64,000 nucleotides of DNA, from positions 44,052 through 108,051 of the forward strand of contig CAZNRD010000007.1 of NCBI GenBank assembly GCA_964575425.1, written 5' to 3'. The notes below the pieces were generated by a model. That model was not told where the DNA came from. It did not search any database and saw only the letters and a program-made list of their open reading frames with translations. The position numbers and the translations under genes were made by a program. Below are positions 8,487 through 17,575 of this stretch, piece by piece. Position 1 is the first letter of the stretch, and every line of letters starts with the position of its first letter. This DNA is from DATEAV01 sp964575425. Lineage in GTDB: Bacteria; Chloroflexota; Anaerolineae; Anaerolineales; E44-bin32.

Positions 8487-9509
8487 ATGGCCCCAAGGCA
8501 CTTCCTGGACACGCAGGACTTCACCAAGGCCGAGCTGCTCGCGCTGCTCGAGCTGACGCGCCGGCTGAAGGCCGCCGATCGCGACGGCGTGACCCTCAAG
8601 CTGCTGCCCGACCTCTCGCTGGGGATGATCTTCGAAGAGCCATCGACGCGCACGCGCGTCTCCTTCGAAGTCGCCATGACCGAGCTGGGAGGCCACGCCC
8701 TCTACCTGAAGCCCGGCGAGATCCACCTCGGCGTGCGCGAGTCTCTCGAGGACACCGCCCGGGTGCTCTCACGCATGGTCGACGCCCTCATGGCCCGCAC
8801 GCTCAAGCACGAGACGGTGGTGGGCCTGGCGCGGGCGGCGACCGTCCCCGTCATCAACGGATTGACGGACTACAACCACCCCACCCAAGCGGTGTGCGAC
8901 GTCCTGACGATGATGGAGCACGCTCCGCCTGACCGACGCCTGGAGGACATCCGGGTGACCTTCATCGGCGACGCAACCAATGTGCTCAGCTCCCTCATGC
9001 ACCTTTGCACCCGATTGGGAATGCACTTCACACACGCTGCGCCGAAGCGCTACCAGCCGCCCCCAGAGTGGCTGGCCATTGCCGAGGTCAATGTCCGCGA
9101 ATCCGGTGGCAGCCTGCACGTCACCGAGGATGTCGAAGAGGCAGTCCAGGCGGCGGATTTCATCTACACGGATCTGTGGTGGTGGGTCGGCCAGGAGGAG
9201 GAGATCCCCGAACGGCGGGCGGCCTTCATGCCGCGCTACCAGGTCACCATGGACCTGCTGCGCCGCGCGCCTCCGCACTGCAAGTTCATGCACTGCCTGC
9301 CGGCTTCCCGCAACGTCGAGGTGACCGACGAGGTGATGGATTCTCCGCAGTCGATCATCTACGACCAGGCAGAAAACCGCCTGCACACCGAGAAGGGCCT
9401 CCTCGTCTGGCTGCTCTATCCGCACCTGCCGCGCCCTCCCGCGCGCGTGCGTGAGGACCACGAGCGTCGCGTGACCTCGCTGTTGGAGGAACTCTTTGCC
9501 GGCGCCTGA
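8487..9509 (+). CDS. ptcA: Putrescine carbamoyltransferase
   Basis: A 340-residue transcarbamylase that converts N-carbamoylputrescine and phosphate to putrescine and carbamoyl phosphate. Carbamoyl-phosphate motifs are present: STRTR at 53-57, HPTQ at 131-134 and HCLPAS at 269-274. It matches putrescine rather than ornithine carbamoyltransferase: the HCLPAS loop, the YLKPGEIHLGVRES segment (LAPGQIQLG in the enterococcal enzyme) and the long C-terminal helical extension ending in VTSLLEELF. The adjacent agmatine deiminase supports this. I see no carbamate kinase nearby, so the ATP-yielding last step of the agmatine deiminase pathway is not encoded in this window. Confidence 0.88.
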   Translation: MAPRHFLDTQDFTKAELLALLELTRRLKAADRDGVTLKLLPDLSLGMIFEEPSTRTRVSFEVAMTELGGHALYLKPGEIHLGVRESLEDTARVLSRMVDALMARTLKHETVVGLARAATVPVINGLTDYNHPTQAVCDVLTMMEHAPPDRRLEDIRVTFIGDATNVLSSLMHLCTRLGMHFTHAAPKRYQPPPEWLAIAEVNVRESGGSLHVTEDVEEAVQAADFIYTDLWWWVGQEEEIPERRAAFMPRYQVTMDLLRRAPPHCKFMHCLPASRNVEVTDEVMDSPQSIIYDQAENRLHTEKGLLVWLLYPHLPRPPARVREDHERRVTSLLEELFAGA

Positions 9510-9542
9510 CCCAACACCGCGGCTCGAAAGCAGGGGGCGAGG

Positions 9543-10712
9543 ATGACGGCGACGCTTGGGAGTCTGCCCCGAGCAGACGGCTTCCGTATGCCGGGCGAAT
9601 TCGAGCCGCACGCCGGCTGCTGGATGCTGTGGCCCGAACGAACCGACAACTGGCGGGAAGGAGCCCGCCCGGCCCAGGCCGCCTTCGCCGCCGTGGCCGC
9701 GGCCATCGCCCGCTTCGAGCCGGTCACTGTGGGGGTCTCGGCCCGCCAGTTCCCGAACGCACGCCAGCGGCTCCCGTCGGATGTGCGCGTCGTCGAGCTG
9801 TCCTGCAACGACGCCTGGATGCGCGACTGCGGCCCGACGTTCGTCGTCAACGACAGCGGCGTTGTCCGCGGCGTCGACTGGGAGTTCAACGCCTGGGGTG
9901 GGCTGAACGGCGGTCTGTACTTCCCGTGGGACCAGGACAACCTCGTGGCCCGCAAGGTGCTGGACATCGAGCGACTCGACCGCTACAAGGCCGACCTCGT
10001 CCTGGAAGGCGGAAGCATCCACGTGGACGGCCAGGGAACGCTGATCACAACCGAGCAGTGTCTGCTCAACCCGAACCGCAATCCCGGCCTGAGCCGAAAT
10101 GCGATCGAGGCACGGCTGAAAGACTACCTGAACGTCGACGCCGTGATCTGGCTGCCGCGCGGCGTCGTCCACGACGAGACCAGCGGGCACGTCGACAACC
10201 TGTGCTGCTTCCTGCGCCCGGGCGTCGTGGTCCTGACCTGGACCGACGATGCCTCCGACCCGCAGTACGAGGTCTCGCGCGAGGCATTCGAAGTCTTGAT
10301 GACAGCGCGCGATGCGCGCGGACGCCGCCTGGAGGTCCACAAGTTCCATCAACCGGAGCCGGTGCGCATTCGCGCCGACGAAGCAGAGGGCGTCGACCCC
10401 ATCGAGGGAACGCTGCCGCGCCGCGCCGGCGATCGGTTGGCCGCATCCTACGTCAACTTCTATCTGGCCAACGGGGGCCTGATCCTCCCGGCGTATGGCG
10501 ACGAACACGATGGCGAGGCCGTCGCCACGCTGGAGGCGCTGTGCCCTGATCGTCGCATTGTGCCGCTTCCGGCTCGAGAGATCCTGCTCGGTGGGGGCGG
10601 AATCCACTGCATCACCCTGCAGCAGCCGCTGGGCCTGCCGCCCGCGACGCATGGGTTATCCGGAACGTCAGACGCCAGCCCGTCTCGTGCCGGAAAGGAG
10701 GAGACTCCCTGA
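9543..10712 (+). CDS. aguA: Agmatine deiminase
   Basis: A 389-residue pentein-fold hydrolase that converts agmatine to N-carbamoylputrescine and ammonia. Visible family features include MPGEFEPHAGCWMLWP at the N-terminus, WMRDCGPTF (D95), LVLEGGSIHVDG, the HDETSGHVDN catalytic histidine region (H216, D218) and the nucleophile C356 in GGGGIHCITLQQP. The last 25 residues beyond the nucleophile motif are low complexity. It directly follows ptcA, as in known agmatine deiminase clusters, although here patA is added and carbamate kinase is absent. The start follows AGGGGGCGAGG. Confidence 0.93.
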   Translation: MTATLGSLPRADGFRMPGEFEPHAGCWMLWPERTDNWREGARPAQAAFAAVAAAIARFEPVTVGVSARQFPNARQRLPSDVRVVELSCNDAWMRDCGPTFVVNDSGVVRGVDWEFNAWGGLNGGLYFPWDQDNLVARKVLDIERLDRYKADLVLEGGSIHVDGQGTLITTEQCLLNPNRNPGLSRNAIEARLKDYLNVDAVIWLPRGVVHDETSGHVDNLCCFLRPGVVVLTWTDDASDPQYEVSREAFEVLMTARDARGRRLEVHKFHQPEPVRIRADEAEGVDPIEGTLPRRAGDRLAASYVNFYLANGGLILPAYGDEHDGEAVATLEALCPDRRIVPLPAREILLGGGGIHCITLQQPLGLPPATHGLSGTSDASPSRAGKEETP

Positions 10713-10774
10713 CGGTGCACTTCCCATCATCCGACTCGTGAACGGGATAGCTGCGTGCCAAGGAGGATAGGAGA

Positions 10775-12400
10775 ATGGAGTTTGAAGCCTACGAATACGC
10801 TGGTCTCGTCCTTGCAGGAATTGTTCTGTTCTTCCTGATTCGCTTGGGTGTTGGCTATTGGGCCTCGCGCCGGGTGGAAACTACCGTCGACTACATCGTC
10901 GCCGGACGTCGTCTGCCCATCTGGTTGGCAGCAGCCTCGATCATGGCCACCTGGTTTGCCGCCGAAACGCTGATGGGAGCCAGCTCGACCGCCTACCAGT
11001 ACGGCCTGCAGGGCGTGGTCTTCGATCCCTTCGGCGCCGCGCTGTGCCTCTTCCTTTCCGCCTTCTTCTTCGTCCGCCTGATGCGCCGGGCGCGCTACCT
11101 GAGCATCATCTCCTTCTTCGACAGCCGTTACGGCAGGGCGATGGGCCTGCTCGGGTCCTTCGTCCAGATCCTGACCTACTTCGCCTGGACAGGTGCCCAA
11201 ATCGTCGCCGGAGGCAACATCGTGCACGCGCTGCTCGGCTGGCCGGTCTGGCTGGGGATGGTCTTGGTGGCGCTGATCGTCACCCTCTACACCGCCATGG
11301 GCGGGTTGTGGGCCGACACCACGCTGGACTTCATGCAGATGTTCCTCACGGCCAGCGGTGTGACGCTGATCTTCGTCGGCGTCCTGACCGCAGTCGGCGG
11401 CTTCTCGGGCCTGACGACCGACGCCGGATCGCTCTACGTCTCGAACCCGCTGACTCTGCTTCCGATCCCTGGGGAGGGCTACCTGGGCTACGTGGGCCCA
11501 ACCGGGATGTTCTACTGGATCGCCGCCTGGATGGCTGTCGGCCTGGGGAGCGTTCCCGCCCAGGACCTGATGCAGCGCTCGATGTCAGCCAAGAACGAGT
11601 CGGTCGCCGTCTGGGGGACGTTCGCTGCCGGTGTGCTCTACCTGGTCTTCGGCGTGATGTCGCCGCTGATCGGCATTGCCATGTTCAAGCTCAACCCGGG
11701 ACTCCAGCCAGAGCAGACCGAGTTCCTGCTCGTCTCGGCAGCCTTCAACTACCTCAACCCGATCCTGGCAGCGCTGTTCATCGCCGCCCTGGCCTCGGCT
11801 CTGATGAGCACCTCCGACAGCTCCGTGCTGGCCGGGGCGTCGGTCTTCACCCAGAACATCCTCCCGTTCTTCAAGAAGTCGATGACCGACAAGGACAACC
11901 TGCGCTGGACGCGCATCGCCGTGGTGGCCAGCGGTGTGATCAGCGTGGTTATCGCCTTGCTCGCCGCGACGATCTACCGCCTGGCGATGGTCGCCTGGTC
12001 GCTGCTGCTGGTCGGCGTGTTTGCCCCGTTCGCCTTTGGCATGTACTGGAAGAAGGCCAACCGCTCCGGCGCCATCGCCTCCCTGCTGGCCGGGTTCGCC
12101 TCCTGGGCGGCGATCGTGCTGTACTACTATCCCTCCACACTCGAGGCGTGCGGCGGAGACGTGGAGTGCGGGATGTGGGACGCGATCTACATCGCCTCGA
12201 CCCCGGCGTTCATCATCTCCGTCGTTACTTTGATCGTGGTCTCGCTGCTGACCCTGAAGCGCGATCCGCCTCGGCCGCTCACCGACGTCGACGGCAATCC
12301 GCTGCCCCTGGCCAACCGGCTGGGGTTCATGCGGCTGCGCAACGGCTGGACCGTCGGAAAGGAAGAGACGGCCGGGCCCAGCTCTTCGACCAGAGGCTGA
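10775..12400 (+). CDS. Sodium:solute symporter (SSS family), second paralogue
   Basis: A 541-residue SSS-family transporter with about 13 membrane helices. It shares long blocks with the symporter at 642-2234 (YWASRRVETTVDYIVAGRRL, SIMATWFAAETLMG, LASALMSTSDSS), which indicates a duplication within the island. It has a strong Shine-Dalgarno (AAGGAGGATAGGAG) and ends at a strong hairpin. Located directly behind aguA, it could import agmatine or putrescine, while its paralogue serves the upstream genes; this is inference. The C-terminal 20 residues are polar and divergent between the two copies. Confidence 0.92.
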   Translation: MEFEAYEYAGLVLAGIVLFFLIRLGVGYWASRRVETTVDYIVAGRRLPIWLAAASIMATWFAAETLMGASSTAYQYGLQGVVFDPFGAALCLFLSAFFFVRLMRRARYLSIISFFDSRYGRAMGLLGSFVQILTYFAWTGAQIVAGGNIVHALLGWPVWLGMVLVALIVTLYTAMGGLWADTTLDFMQMFLTASGVTLIFVGVLTAVGGFSGLTTDAGSLYVSNPLTLLPIPGEGYLGYVGPTGMFYWIAAWMAVGLGSVPAQDLMQRSMSAKNESVAVWGTFAAGVLYLVFGVMSPLIGIAMFKLNPGLQPEQTEFLLVSAAFNYLNPILAALFIAALASALMSTSDSSVLAGASVFTQNILPFFKKSMTDKDNLRWTRIAVVASGVISVVIALLAATIYRLAMVAWSLLLVGVFAPFAFGMYWKKANRSGAIASLLAGFASWAAIVLYYYPSTLEACGGDVECGMWDAIYIASTPAFIISVVTLIVVSLLTLKRDPPRPLTDVDGNPLPLANRLGFMRLRNGWTVGKEETAGPSSSTRG

Positions 12401-12408
12401 AGACCAGA

Positions 12409-12443
12409 CCGGCAGGGGGACATGGCCCATGTCCCCCTGCCGG
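12409..12443. terminator. Near-perfect hairpin after the second symporter
   Basis: A 16-base stem, CCGGCAGGGGGACATG at 12409-12424 paired with its exact reverse complement at 12428-12443, closing a 3-base loop (GCC). It begins 8 bases after the symporter stop codon and about 120 bases before the next start. No T-run follows, but the stem is very stable, so it is a good candidate for the end of the patA-ptcA-aguA-symporter transcript or a processed 3' end. Confidence 0.65.
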
Positions 12444-12562
12444 AAGTTCGGAACTGTGTTGCGCAAGGCCTCGACCTGTGCCGGTTGAGGGCCGGGATCG
12501 CTCGGGGCGTCCGCCTCTGCTGCCATCGGCTTAGGCTCCGGCGATGAAGAGGAGGGAACAGG

Positions 12563-13888
12563 GTGATACAGGATTTCTCATCAAGCCATCTCAGCGCCGA
12601 CGAGATCGTCCGCCTAACCCGGCAGCATGTCTTCTTCTCGTGGTCGGTCCAGAGCGCCGTGGATCCCATCCCCATCGTCGGCGGCGAGGGCATCTACTAC
12701 TGGGACGCCGCCGGCAAGCGCTACATGGACTTCTCGTCGCAGCTGATGAGCCTCAACCTGGGCTACCAGCACCCGAAGGTCGTGCGCGCCATCCAGGAGC
12801 AGGCCGCCCGCCTGTGCGCCGCTCACCCCAACACGGCCCACGAGCCCAAAGCCTTGCTGGGCCAGCGCATCGCGGAGATCGCGCCCGGCGACTTGAACAA
12901 GGTCTTCTTCACTTTGGGCGGCGCGGAAGCCAACGAAAACGCCATCAAGTTCGCCCGCCTGTACACCGGGCGCCACAAGATCATCGCCCGCTACATCTCT
13001 TACCACGGTGCCACCTACGGCGCCATCAGCCTCAGCGGCGACTACCGCCGGCCTCCCGTCGAGCCGGGCATCCCGGGCGTGGTCCACGCCTTCGATCCCT
13101 ACTGCTACCGCTGCACCTTCGGCTACACGTCGGACATCTGCCACCGCGAGTGCGTCACGCACATCGAGCAGATGATCCAGTTCGAAGGTCCCGAGACCGT
13201 GGCCGCCGTTTTCCTCGAGGGCGTCACCGGCTCCAACGGCATCCTGGTCCCTCCTGATGACTACTGGCCTCGCCTGCGCGACATCACCCGCAGGTACGGC
13301 ATCCTGCTCATCGCCGACGAGGTGATGAGCGGCTTTGGCCGGACCGGCGACTGGTTCGCCGTGAACCACTGGGGCGTGGTTCCCGACATCATCACCACCG
13401 CCAAGGGGCTGACCTCGGGCTACCTGCCGCTCGGCGCAGTCCTCGTCTCCGACGCCATCGCCCGCCACTTCGACGACCGCATGCTCTACATGGGACTGAC
13501 CTACTACGGTCACCCGATGTGCTGCGCGGCCGCGCTGGCTACGCTGCAGGTCTACCAGGAAGAAGGCCTGATCGAAAACAGCCGCGCCATAGGGCAGGTT
13601 CTCGCCGCCGAACTGCGGGCCCTCCAGGCGCGGCACGAGATCGTCGGCGAGGTGCGCTCGATCGGCCTGTTTGCCGCCATCGAACTCGTGCGGGATCGGG
13701 CCAGCCGACAGCCGCTCGACGCCCAGTCGATGAACACCGTGAAGCTTCGTCTGCTCGAAGACGGCCTGACTACGTTCATCAACAAGAACATGGTCTTCGT
13801 CTGCCCACCGCTGGTGATCACGCAGGAGCAACTCCTGACGGGGATGGAGATCATCGACCGCGCCATCGGGGCCGCCGTCGCTGGATGA
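12563..13888 (+). CDS. Class III aminotransferase with a cysteine cluster
   Basis: A 441-residue PLP-dependent aminotransferase of the omega-amino acid type. It contains the cofactor lysine K281 (TTAKGLTSGYLPLGA), the ring-stacking TLGGAEANENAIK loop and LIADEVMSGFGRTG. Between the two halves it carries an unusual cysteine group, CYRC at 181-184 and CHREC around 193-197 (C-x2-C-x8-C-x3-C), which could bind a metal. The start is GTG with GGAGGGA six to twelve bases upstream. It is the first gene after the hairpin at 12409-12443. Substrate unknown; beta-alanine, GABA, taurine or a related omega-amine are all possible. Confidence 0.85.
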   Translation: MIQDFSSSHLSADEIVRLTRQHVFFSWSVQSAVDPIPIVGGEGIYYWDAAGKRYMDFSSQLMSLNLGYQHPKVVRAIQEQAARLCAAHPNTAHEPKALLGQRIAEIAPGDLNKVFFTLGGAEANENAIKFARLYTGRHKIIARYISYHGATYGAISLSGDYRRPPVEPGIPGVVHAFDPYCYRCTFGYTSDICHRECVTHIEQMIQFEGPETVAAVFLEGVTGSNGILVPPDDYWPRLRDITRRYGILLIADEVMSGFGRTGDWFAVNHWGVVPDIITTAKGLTSGYLPLGAVLVSDAIARHFDDRMLYMGLTYYGHPMCCAAALATLQVYQEEGLIENSRAIGQVLAAELRALQARHEIVGEVRSIGLFAAIELVRDRASRQPLDAQSMNTVKLRLLEDGLTTFINKNMVFVCPPLVITQEQLLTGMEIIDRAIGAAVAG

Positions 13889-13941
13889 AACGGACGTCCG
13901 CGCCGACGGCCCCGGCAGGTTTTTGAAGAGGAGGCAACATC

Positions 13942-15258
13942 ATGACCCCCGAACCCACACTCACGCAGACACGTGCCCTGTTCCACCGGGCCTGCCAGGT
14001 GATGCCCGCTGGCGTCAGTTCGAATTTCCGCTACTGGGGTGAGGACACGCCGGTGATCTCGCGGGCCCAGGGCGCCTACGTCTGGGACGCCGACGGAAAC
14101 CGCTACATCGACTACCGCCTCGCCTTCGGCCCGGTCATCCTCGGCCACGCCGATCCCCGCGTCAACCGCCGCGTGCACGAGGTCATCGACAACGGAACTC
14201 TGTGTGCTCACACGCATGTGTTGGAGGTGGAGCTGGCGGAGCGCATCGTCCGGATGTGCCCCGGGGTGGAGATGGTGCGCTTCGGCAACACGGGCACCGA
14301 ATCCACCATGCACGCCCTGCGGATCGCCCGCGCCCACACCGGGCGCGAGAAGATTCTGAAATTCGAGGGCGGCTATCACGGCTTCTATGACTACGCCCTG
14401 TGGTCAACGGCCTACACCGCCTATGGGGCCATCGGCTCGCGCAGAAGCCCGATCCCGGTGGTCAATTCCTCGGGCGTGCCCGGCGCACTGCGCGATCTGG
14501 TGATCATCCTGCCCTACAATGAGTTTGAGTTGCTCGAACGGACGGTGAAGGCGCGCTGGGGCGAGATCGCCGCCATCCTCGTCGAGCCGATCGCCGGCAA
14601 CATGACCAGCATCCTGCCCCAGCCCGGTTGGCTTGAACTGATCCGACGCCTGTGCGACGAGTACGGCATCGTCATGATCATGGACGAGGTCAAGACCGGT
14701 TTCCGCATCGCCCGCGGCGGGGCCACCGAGTACTTCGGCGTCCGGGGGGACCTGATGACTTACGCCAAGTCGCTGGCCAACGGTTACCCCCTGGCCGCCA
14801 TCGGCGGTTCCCGCGAGGTGATGAGCGTCATCGAACCCGGGCGCGTGGCCCACGGCGGCACGTACTGCGGCAACCTGGCCGGTGTGGCGGCAGCCCTGGC
14901 CACGCTCGAAGTCCTCGAGACCACCGATGCTCTGCAGACAGTGGCCGCCCGCGGAGCCCGCCTGATGCAGGGGCTCGACGACATCCTCACCGAGGCCGGC
15001 GTCGATCACGCCCTCACCGGCCACCCGGCGATGTTCTCCTTTGTCCTCGGCCGCAGCCAGCCGCCGCGCGAATATCGCGACCTTGAGCACACCGATGTGG
15101 GCCTGTACGAACGCCTCCACGCTGCCGCCCGTCGCCGCGGGGTAGAATACGAGCTGGATGCCAAAGAGCCCTGGTTCATGTGCGAGGCCCATTCCGAGGC
15201 CGATATTGACGAAACGCTGAACGCAATCACCGACGCGGTCAAGGAGGTTACCCGGTGA
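13942..15258 (+). CDS. Class III aminotransferase, glutamate-1-semialdehyde aminomutase-like
   Basis: A 438-residue fold-type I PLP enzyme similar to glutamate-1-semialdehyde 2,1-aminomutase: FHRACQVMPAGVSSNFR at the N-terminus, MVRFGNTGTESTMHALR, FEGGYHGFYD, EPIAGNM and the cofactor lysine K276 in MTYAKSLANGYP. Heme-synthesis aminomutases are normally found near hem genes; here the neighbours are catabolic, so this is more likely a catabolic or stereospecific aminotransferase (some relatives act on beta-amino acids). Its stop codon overlaps the start of the aldehyde dehydrogenase gene, which implies translational coupling and a shared pathway: transamination to a semialdehyde followed by oxidation. 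Confidence 0.82.
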   Translation: MTPEPTLTQTRALFHRACQVMPAGVSSNFRYWGEDTPVISRAQGAYVWDADGNRYIDYRLAFGPVILGHADPRVNRRVHEVIDNGTLCAHTHVLEVELAERIVRMCPGVEMVRFGNTGTESTMHALRIARAHTGREKILKFEGGYHGFYDYALWSTAYTAYGAIGSRRSPIPVVNSSGVPGALRDLVIILPYNEFELLERTVKARWGEIAAILVEPIAGNMTSILPQPGWLELIRRLCDEYGIVMIMDEVKTGFRIARGGATEYFGVRGDLMTYAKSLANGYPLAAIGGSREVMSVIEPGRVAHGGTYCGNLAGVAAALATLEVLETTDALQTVAARGARLMQGLDDILTEAGVDHALTGHPAMFSFVLGRSQPPREYRDLEHTDVGLYERLHAAARRRGVEYELDAKEPWFMCEAHSEADIDETLNAITDAVKEVTR

Positions 15259-16739
15259 TGACCGAACCCGCGGAGATCGTCCTCAACTACATCGGGGGCG
15301 AGTGGCGCCCGTCGCAGGCTGACGAGACTCTCGACGTCGTCAACCCTGCCACCGCCGAGCGCATCGCCCGGGTGCCGCTCTCCCCCGCCACCGAAGTCGA
15401 TCAGGCCGCCGCGGCGGCAAGCCAGGCGTTCCCCGAATGGCGGCATACGCCCCCGGTGGAACGCGTCCAGCCCCTCTTCCGCCTCAAGCGACTGCTGGAA
15501 GACAACCTCGAGGACCTCGCGCGCCAGATCACCATCGAGTGCGGCAAGACGCTCGACGAATCAAAGGCCGAGCTGCGCCGCGCCCTCGAGAACGTCGAGA
15601 CGGCCTGCGGCATCCCGCTCCTGATGCAGGGCTACAACTCGGAGGATATCGCCCGCGGCATCGACGAGACGATGATCCGCCAGCCCCTGGGCGTCGCGGC
15701 CATCATCAGCCCCTTCAACTTCCCCGGCATGATCCCCTTCTGGTTCATGCCCTATGCCCTGGCCTGCGGCAACACCGTCATCGTCAAGCCCTCGGAGAAG
15801 GTTCCGCTCACCATGCAGCGCATCTTCCGGCTGCTGGAGCAGGCCGGATTCCCCAGGGGCGTGGTCAACCTGGTGAACGGCGCCGCGCAAACCGTCGATG
15901 CCATCCTCGACCACCCCCTCATCCGCGCGCTCAGTTTCGTCGGCTCCACCCCCGTCGCCCGCCATGTCTACAGCCGTGCCGCCGCCAACGGCAAGCGGGC
16001 CCAGTGTCAGGGGGGCGCCAAGAACCCGGTCGTTATCCTGCCCGACGCCGACCTGGACAGCGCCACGACCATCATCGCCGACAGCGCCTTCGGCTGTGCT
16101 GGCCAGCGTTGCCTCGCCGTCTCCTTGGCCATCACCGTCGGCGCGGCGCGGCAGCCTTTCATCGAGTCGATCTGCGAGGCAGCCACCTCACGCGTCGTCG
16201 GGTGCGGCCTCGATCCCGAGGTCCAGATGGGGCCCGTCATCAGCGCCCAGAGCAAGGCTCGCGTCGAGATGCTCATCGGGAAGAGCCAGACTGAAGGGGC
16301 CAGTCTGCCTGTCGATGGGCGCGGGGCAAGAATCCCGGGCTACGAGGAAGGCTTCTTCGTCCGGCCCACGGTCGTGGTCGACCTGCCGCCGGAGGGCGAA
16401 GTGGCCGCCACCGAGATCTTCGGCCCGGTGCTGGGCTTGATGCATGTCAACAGCATGGAAGAGGCCGTCTCCCTGGTCAACCGCGGGGTGTATGGCAATC
16501 AGGCCAGCCTGTTCACCAGCAGCGGCAGGGCCGCTCGCCAGTTCCGCTACGCCGTCGAGGCCGGCAACGTCGGCATCAACATCGGCGTCGCCGCTCCGAT
16601 GGCGTTCTTCCCCTTCAGCGGATGGAAGGAAAGCTTCTTCGGCGACCTGCACGGCCAGGGATTGGACGCGGTGGAGTTCTTCACCCAGAAGAAAGTTGTG
16701 ATCGAGCGCTGGCCGCGAGAGTGGACGCGGAAGTTCTGA
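15258..16739 (+). CDS. mmsA: CoA-acylating (methylmalonate-)semialdehyde dehydrogenase
   Basis: A 493-residue aldehyde dehydrogenase of the methylmalonate-semialdehyde/malonate-semialdehyde group, which oxidises semialdehydes to acyl-CoA with NAD. Key features are the SPFNFPGMIPFWFMPYALACG segment (split at the usual Asn), ALSFVGSTPVA, the CQGGAKNPVV block that distinguishes this group, and the nucleophile C285 in FGCAGQRCLA. The ATG at 15258 forms a TGATG overlap with the preceding aminotransferase and sits 8 bases from AAGGAGG; a GTG three bases earlier is an alternative. It probably removes the semialdehyde made by the coupled aminotransferase. Confidence 0.87.
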   Translation: MTEPAEIVLNYIGGEWRPSQADETLDVVNPATAERIARVPLSPATEVDQAAAAASQAFPEWRHTPPVERVQPLFRLKRLLEDNLEDLARQITIECGKTLDESKAELRRALENVETACGIPLLMQGYNSEDIARGIDETMIRQPLGVAAIISPFNFPGMIPFWFMPYALACGNTVIVKPSEKVPLTMQRIFRLLEQAGFPRGVVNLVNGAAQTVDAILDHPLIRALSFVGSTPVARHVYSRAAANGKRAQCQGGAKNPVVILPDADLDSATTIIADSAFGCAGQRCLAVSLAITVGAARQPFIESICEAATSRVVGCGLDPEVQMGPVISAQSKARVEMLIGKSQTEGASLPVDGRGARIPGYEEGFFVRPTVVVDLPPEGEVAATEIFGPVLGLMHVNSMEEAVSLVNRGVYGNQASLFTSSGRAARQFRYAVEAGNVGINIGVAAPMAFFPFSGWKESFFGDLHGQGLDAVEFFTQKKVVIERWPREWTRKF

Positions 16740-16791
16740 AGACATGACACCACGCAGCCCGGGGGACAGCGCCGTGCCAGGAGAAGGCACG

Positions 16792-17445
16792 ATGGGTGGT
16801 TCGATCTTCGACGCCATGGCCCAGAGCATCATCGATGGCGAACCCGAACAGGCGGAGACGCTTGCCCGCCGGGCCATCGCCGAAGGCATCGATCCGCTGG
16901 AGGCCATCAACAAAGGCTTCGCGCCCGGCATCAACGAGGTCGGTATGGCCTTTGGCTGCGGGGAGGCCTACCTGCCGGACCCGGTGGCGGCGGGTGAAGC
17001 CATGAAGGCCGCCGTGGCCGTCCTCGATCCCGAGCTCGCCCGCCGAGGCGCCCAGCGCCCCTCGCGTGGCCGGGTCGTAATCGGCACGGTAAAAGGGGAC
17101 ATCCACGACATCGGCAAGACCCTGGTGGCAACAATGCTTTCGGCCGGCGGGTTCGAGGTTCACGACCTGGGCGTCGACGTCGCTCCGGAAGCCTTCGCCC
17201 GCGCGGCGCGCGAGATCCGAGCCGAGATCGTCGGCGTGAGCGCCCTGCTGACAACAACCATGGTCAACCAGAAGACGGTGATCGAAGCCCTGGAGGACTG
17301 CGGCCTGAGAGCCGGGGTGAAGGTCCTTGTCGGCGGCGCCCCGGTGACGCGGGCCTTTGCCGAGCAGATCGGCGCCGACGGCTATGCCGAAGATGCCATC
17401 CGCGCGGTTGCGGAGGCGCGGCGCGTGCTGGGGCAAAGCGAATGA
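16792..17445 (+). CDS. Corrinoid (cobalamin-binding) methyl-carrier protein
   Basis: A 217-residue methyltransferase corrinoid protein of the MtbC/MttC/MtqC type. Residues 1-85 form the helical cap domain (AIAEGIDPLEAINKGFAPGINEVG). Residues 93-215 form the Rossmann-like B12 domain with the base-off motif DIHDIG (D103, H105, G108) and a C-terminal VLVGGAPVT strand. It accepts a methyl group from an amine-specific methyltransferase, here almost certainly the MttB-family protein encoded next. ATG 16792 was chosen over the upstream ATG at 16744 because AGGAGAAGG precedes it at normal spacing. No corrinoid activase (RamA) or partner MtgA/MtbA methyltransferase is in the window. Confidence 0.9.
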   Translation: MGGSIFDAMAQSIIDGEPEQAETLARRAIAEGIDPLEAINKGFAPGINEVGMAFGCGEAYLPDPVAAGEAMKAAVAVLDPELARRGAQRPSRGRVVIGTVKGDIHDIGKTLVATMLSAGGFEVHDLGVDVAPEAFARAAREIRAEIVGVSALLTTTMVNQKTVIEALEDCGLRAGVKVLVGGAPVTRAFAEQIGADGYAEDAIRAVAEARRVLGQSE

Positions 17446-17575
17446 GCGGACAGCCTGAGGCCGCATGTCAGCACCCGGATCGACGCCACGGCGCAAGAAC
17501 GGCTCACCGCCGCCACCCGTACAGCCCGCCTGGCGCTCGCGACCGAGTCCCCGCCGCCCAACCAGCGAGGCGAGG

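Noticed and set aside
8487..9509. Ornithine carbamoyltransferase (argF)
   Set aside because: The HCLPAS loop, the KPGEIHLG segment, the C-terminal helix and the adjacent aguA fit putrescine carbamoyltransferase better.
13942..15258. hemL for heme synthesis
   Set aside because: No other heme genes are near, and the gene is translationally coupled to a semialdehyde dehydrogenase.
17465..17575. Pro/Arg-rich extension of the MttB homologue
   Set aside because: It is unlike the family N-terminus and has no good ribosome-binding site; the ATG at 17576 fits both.
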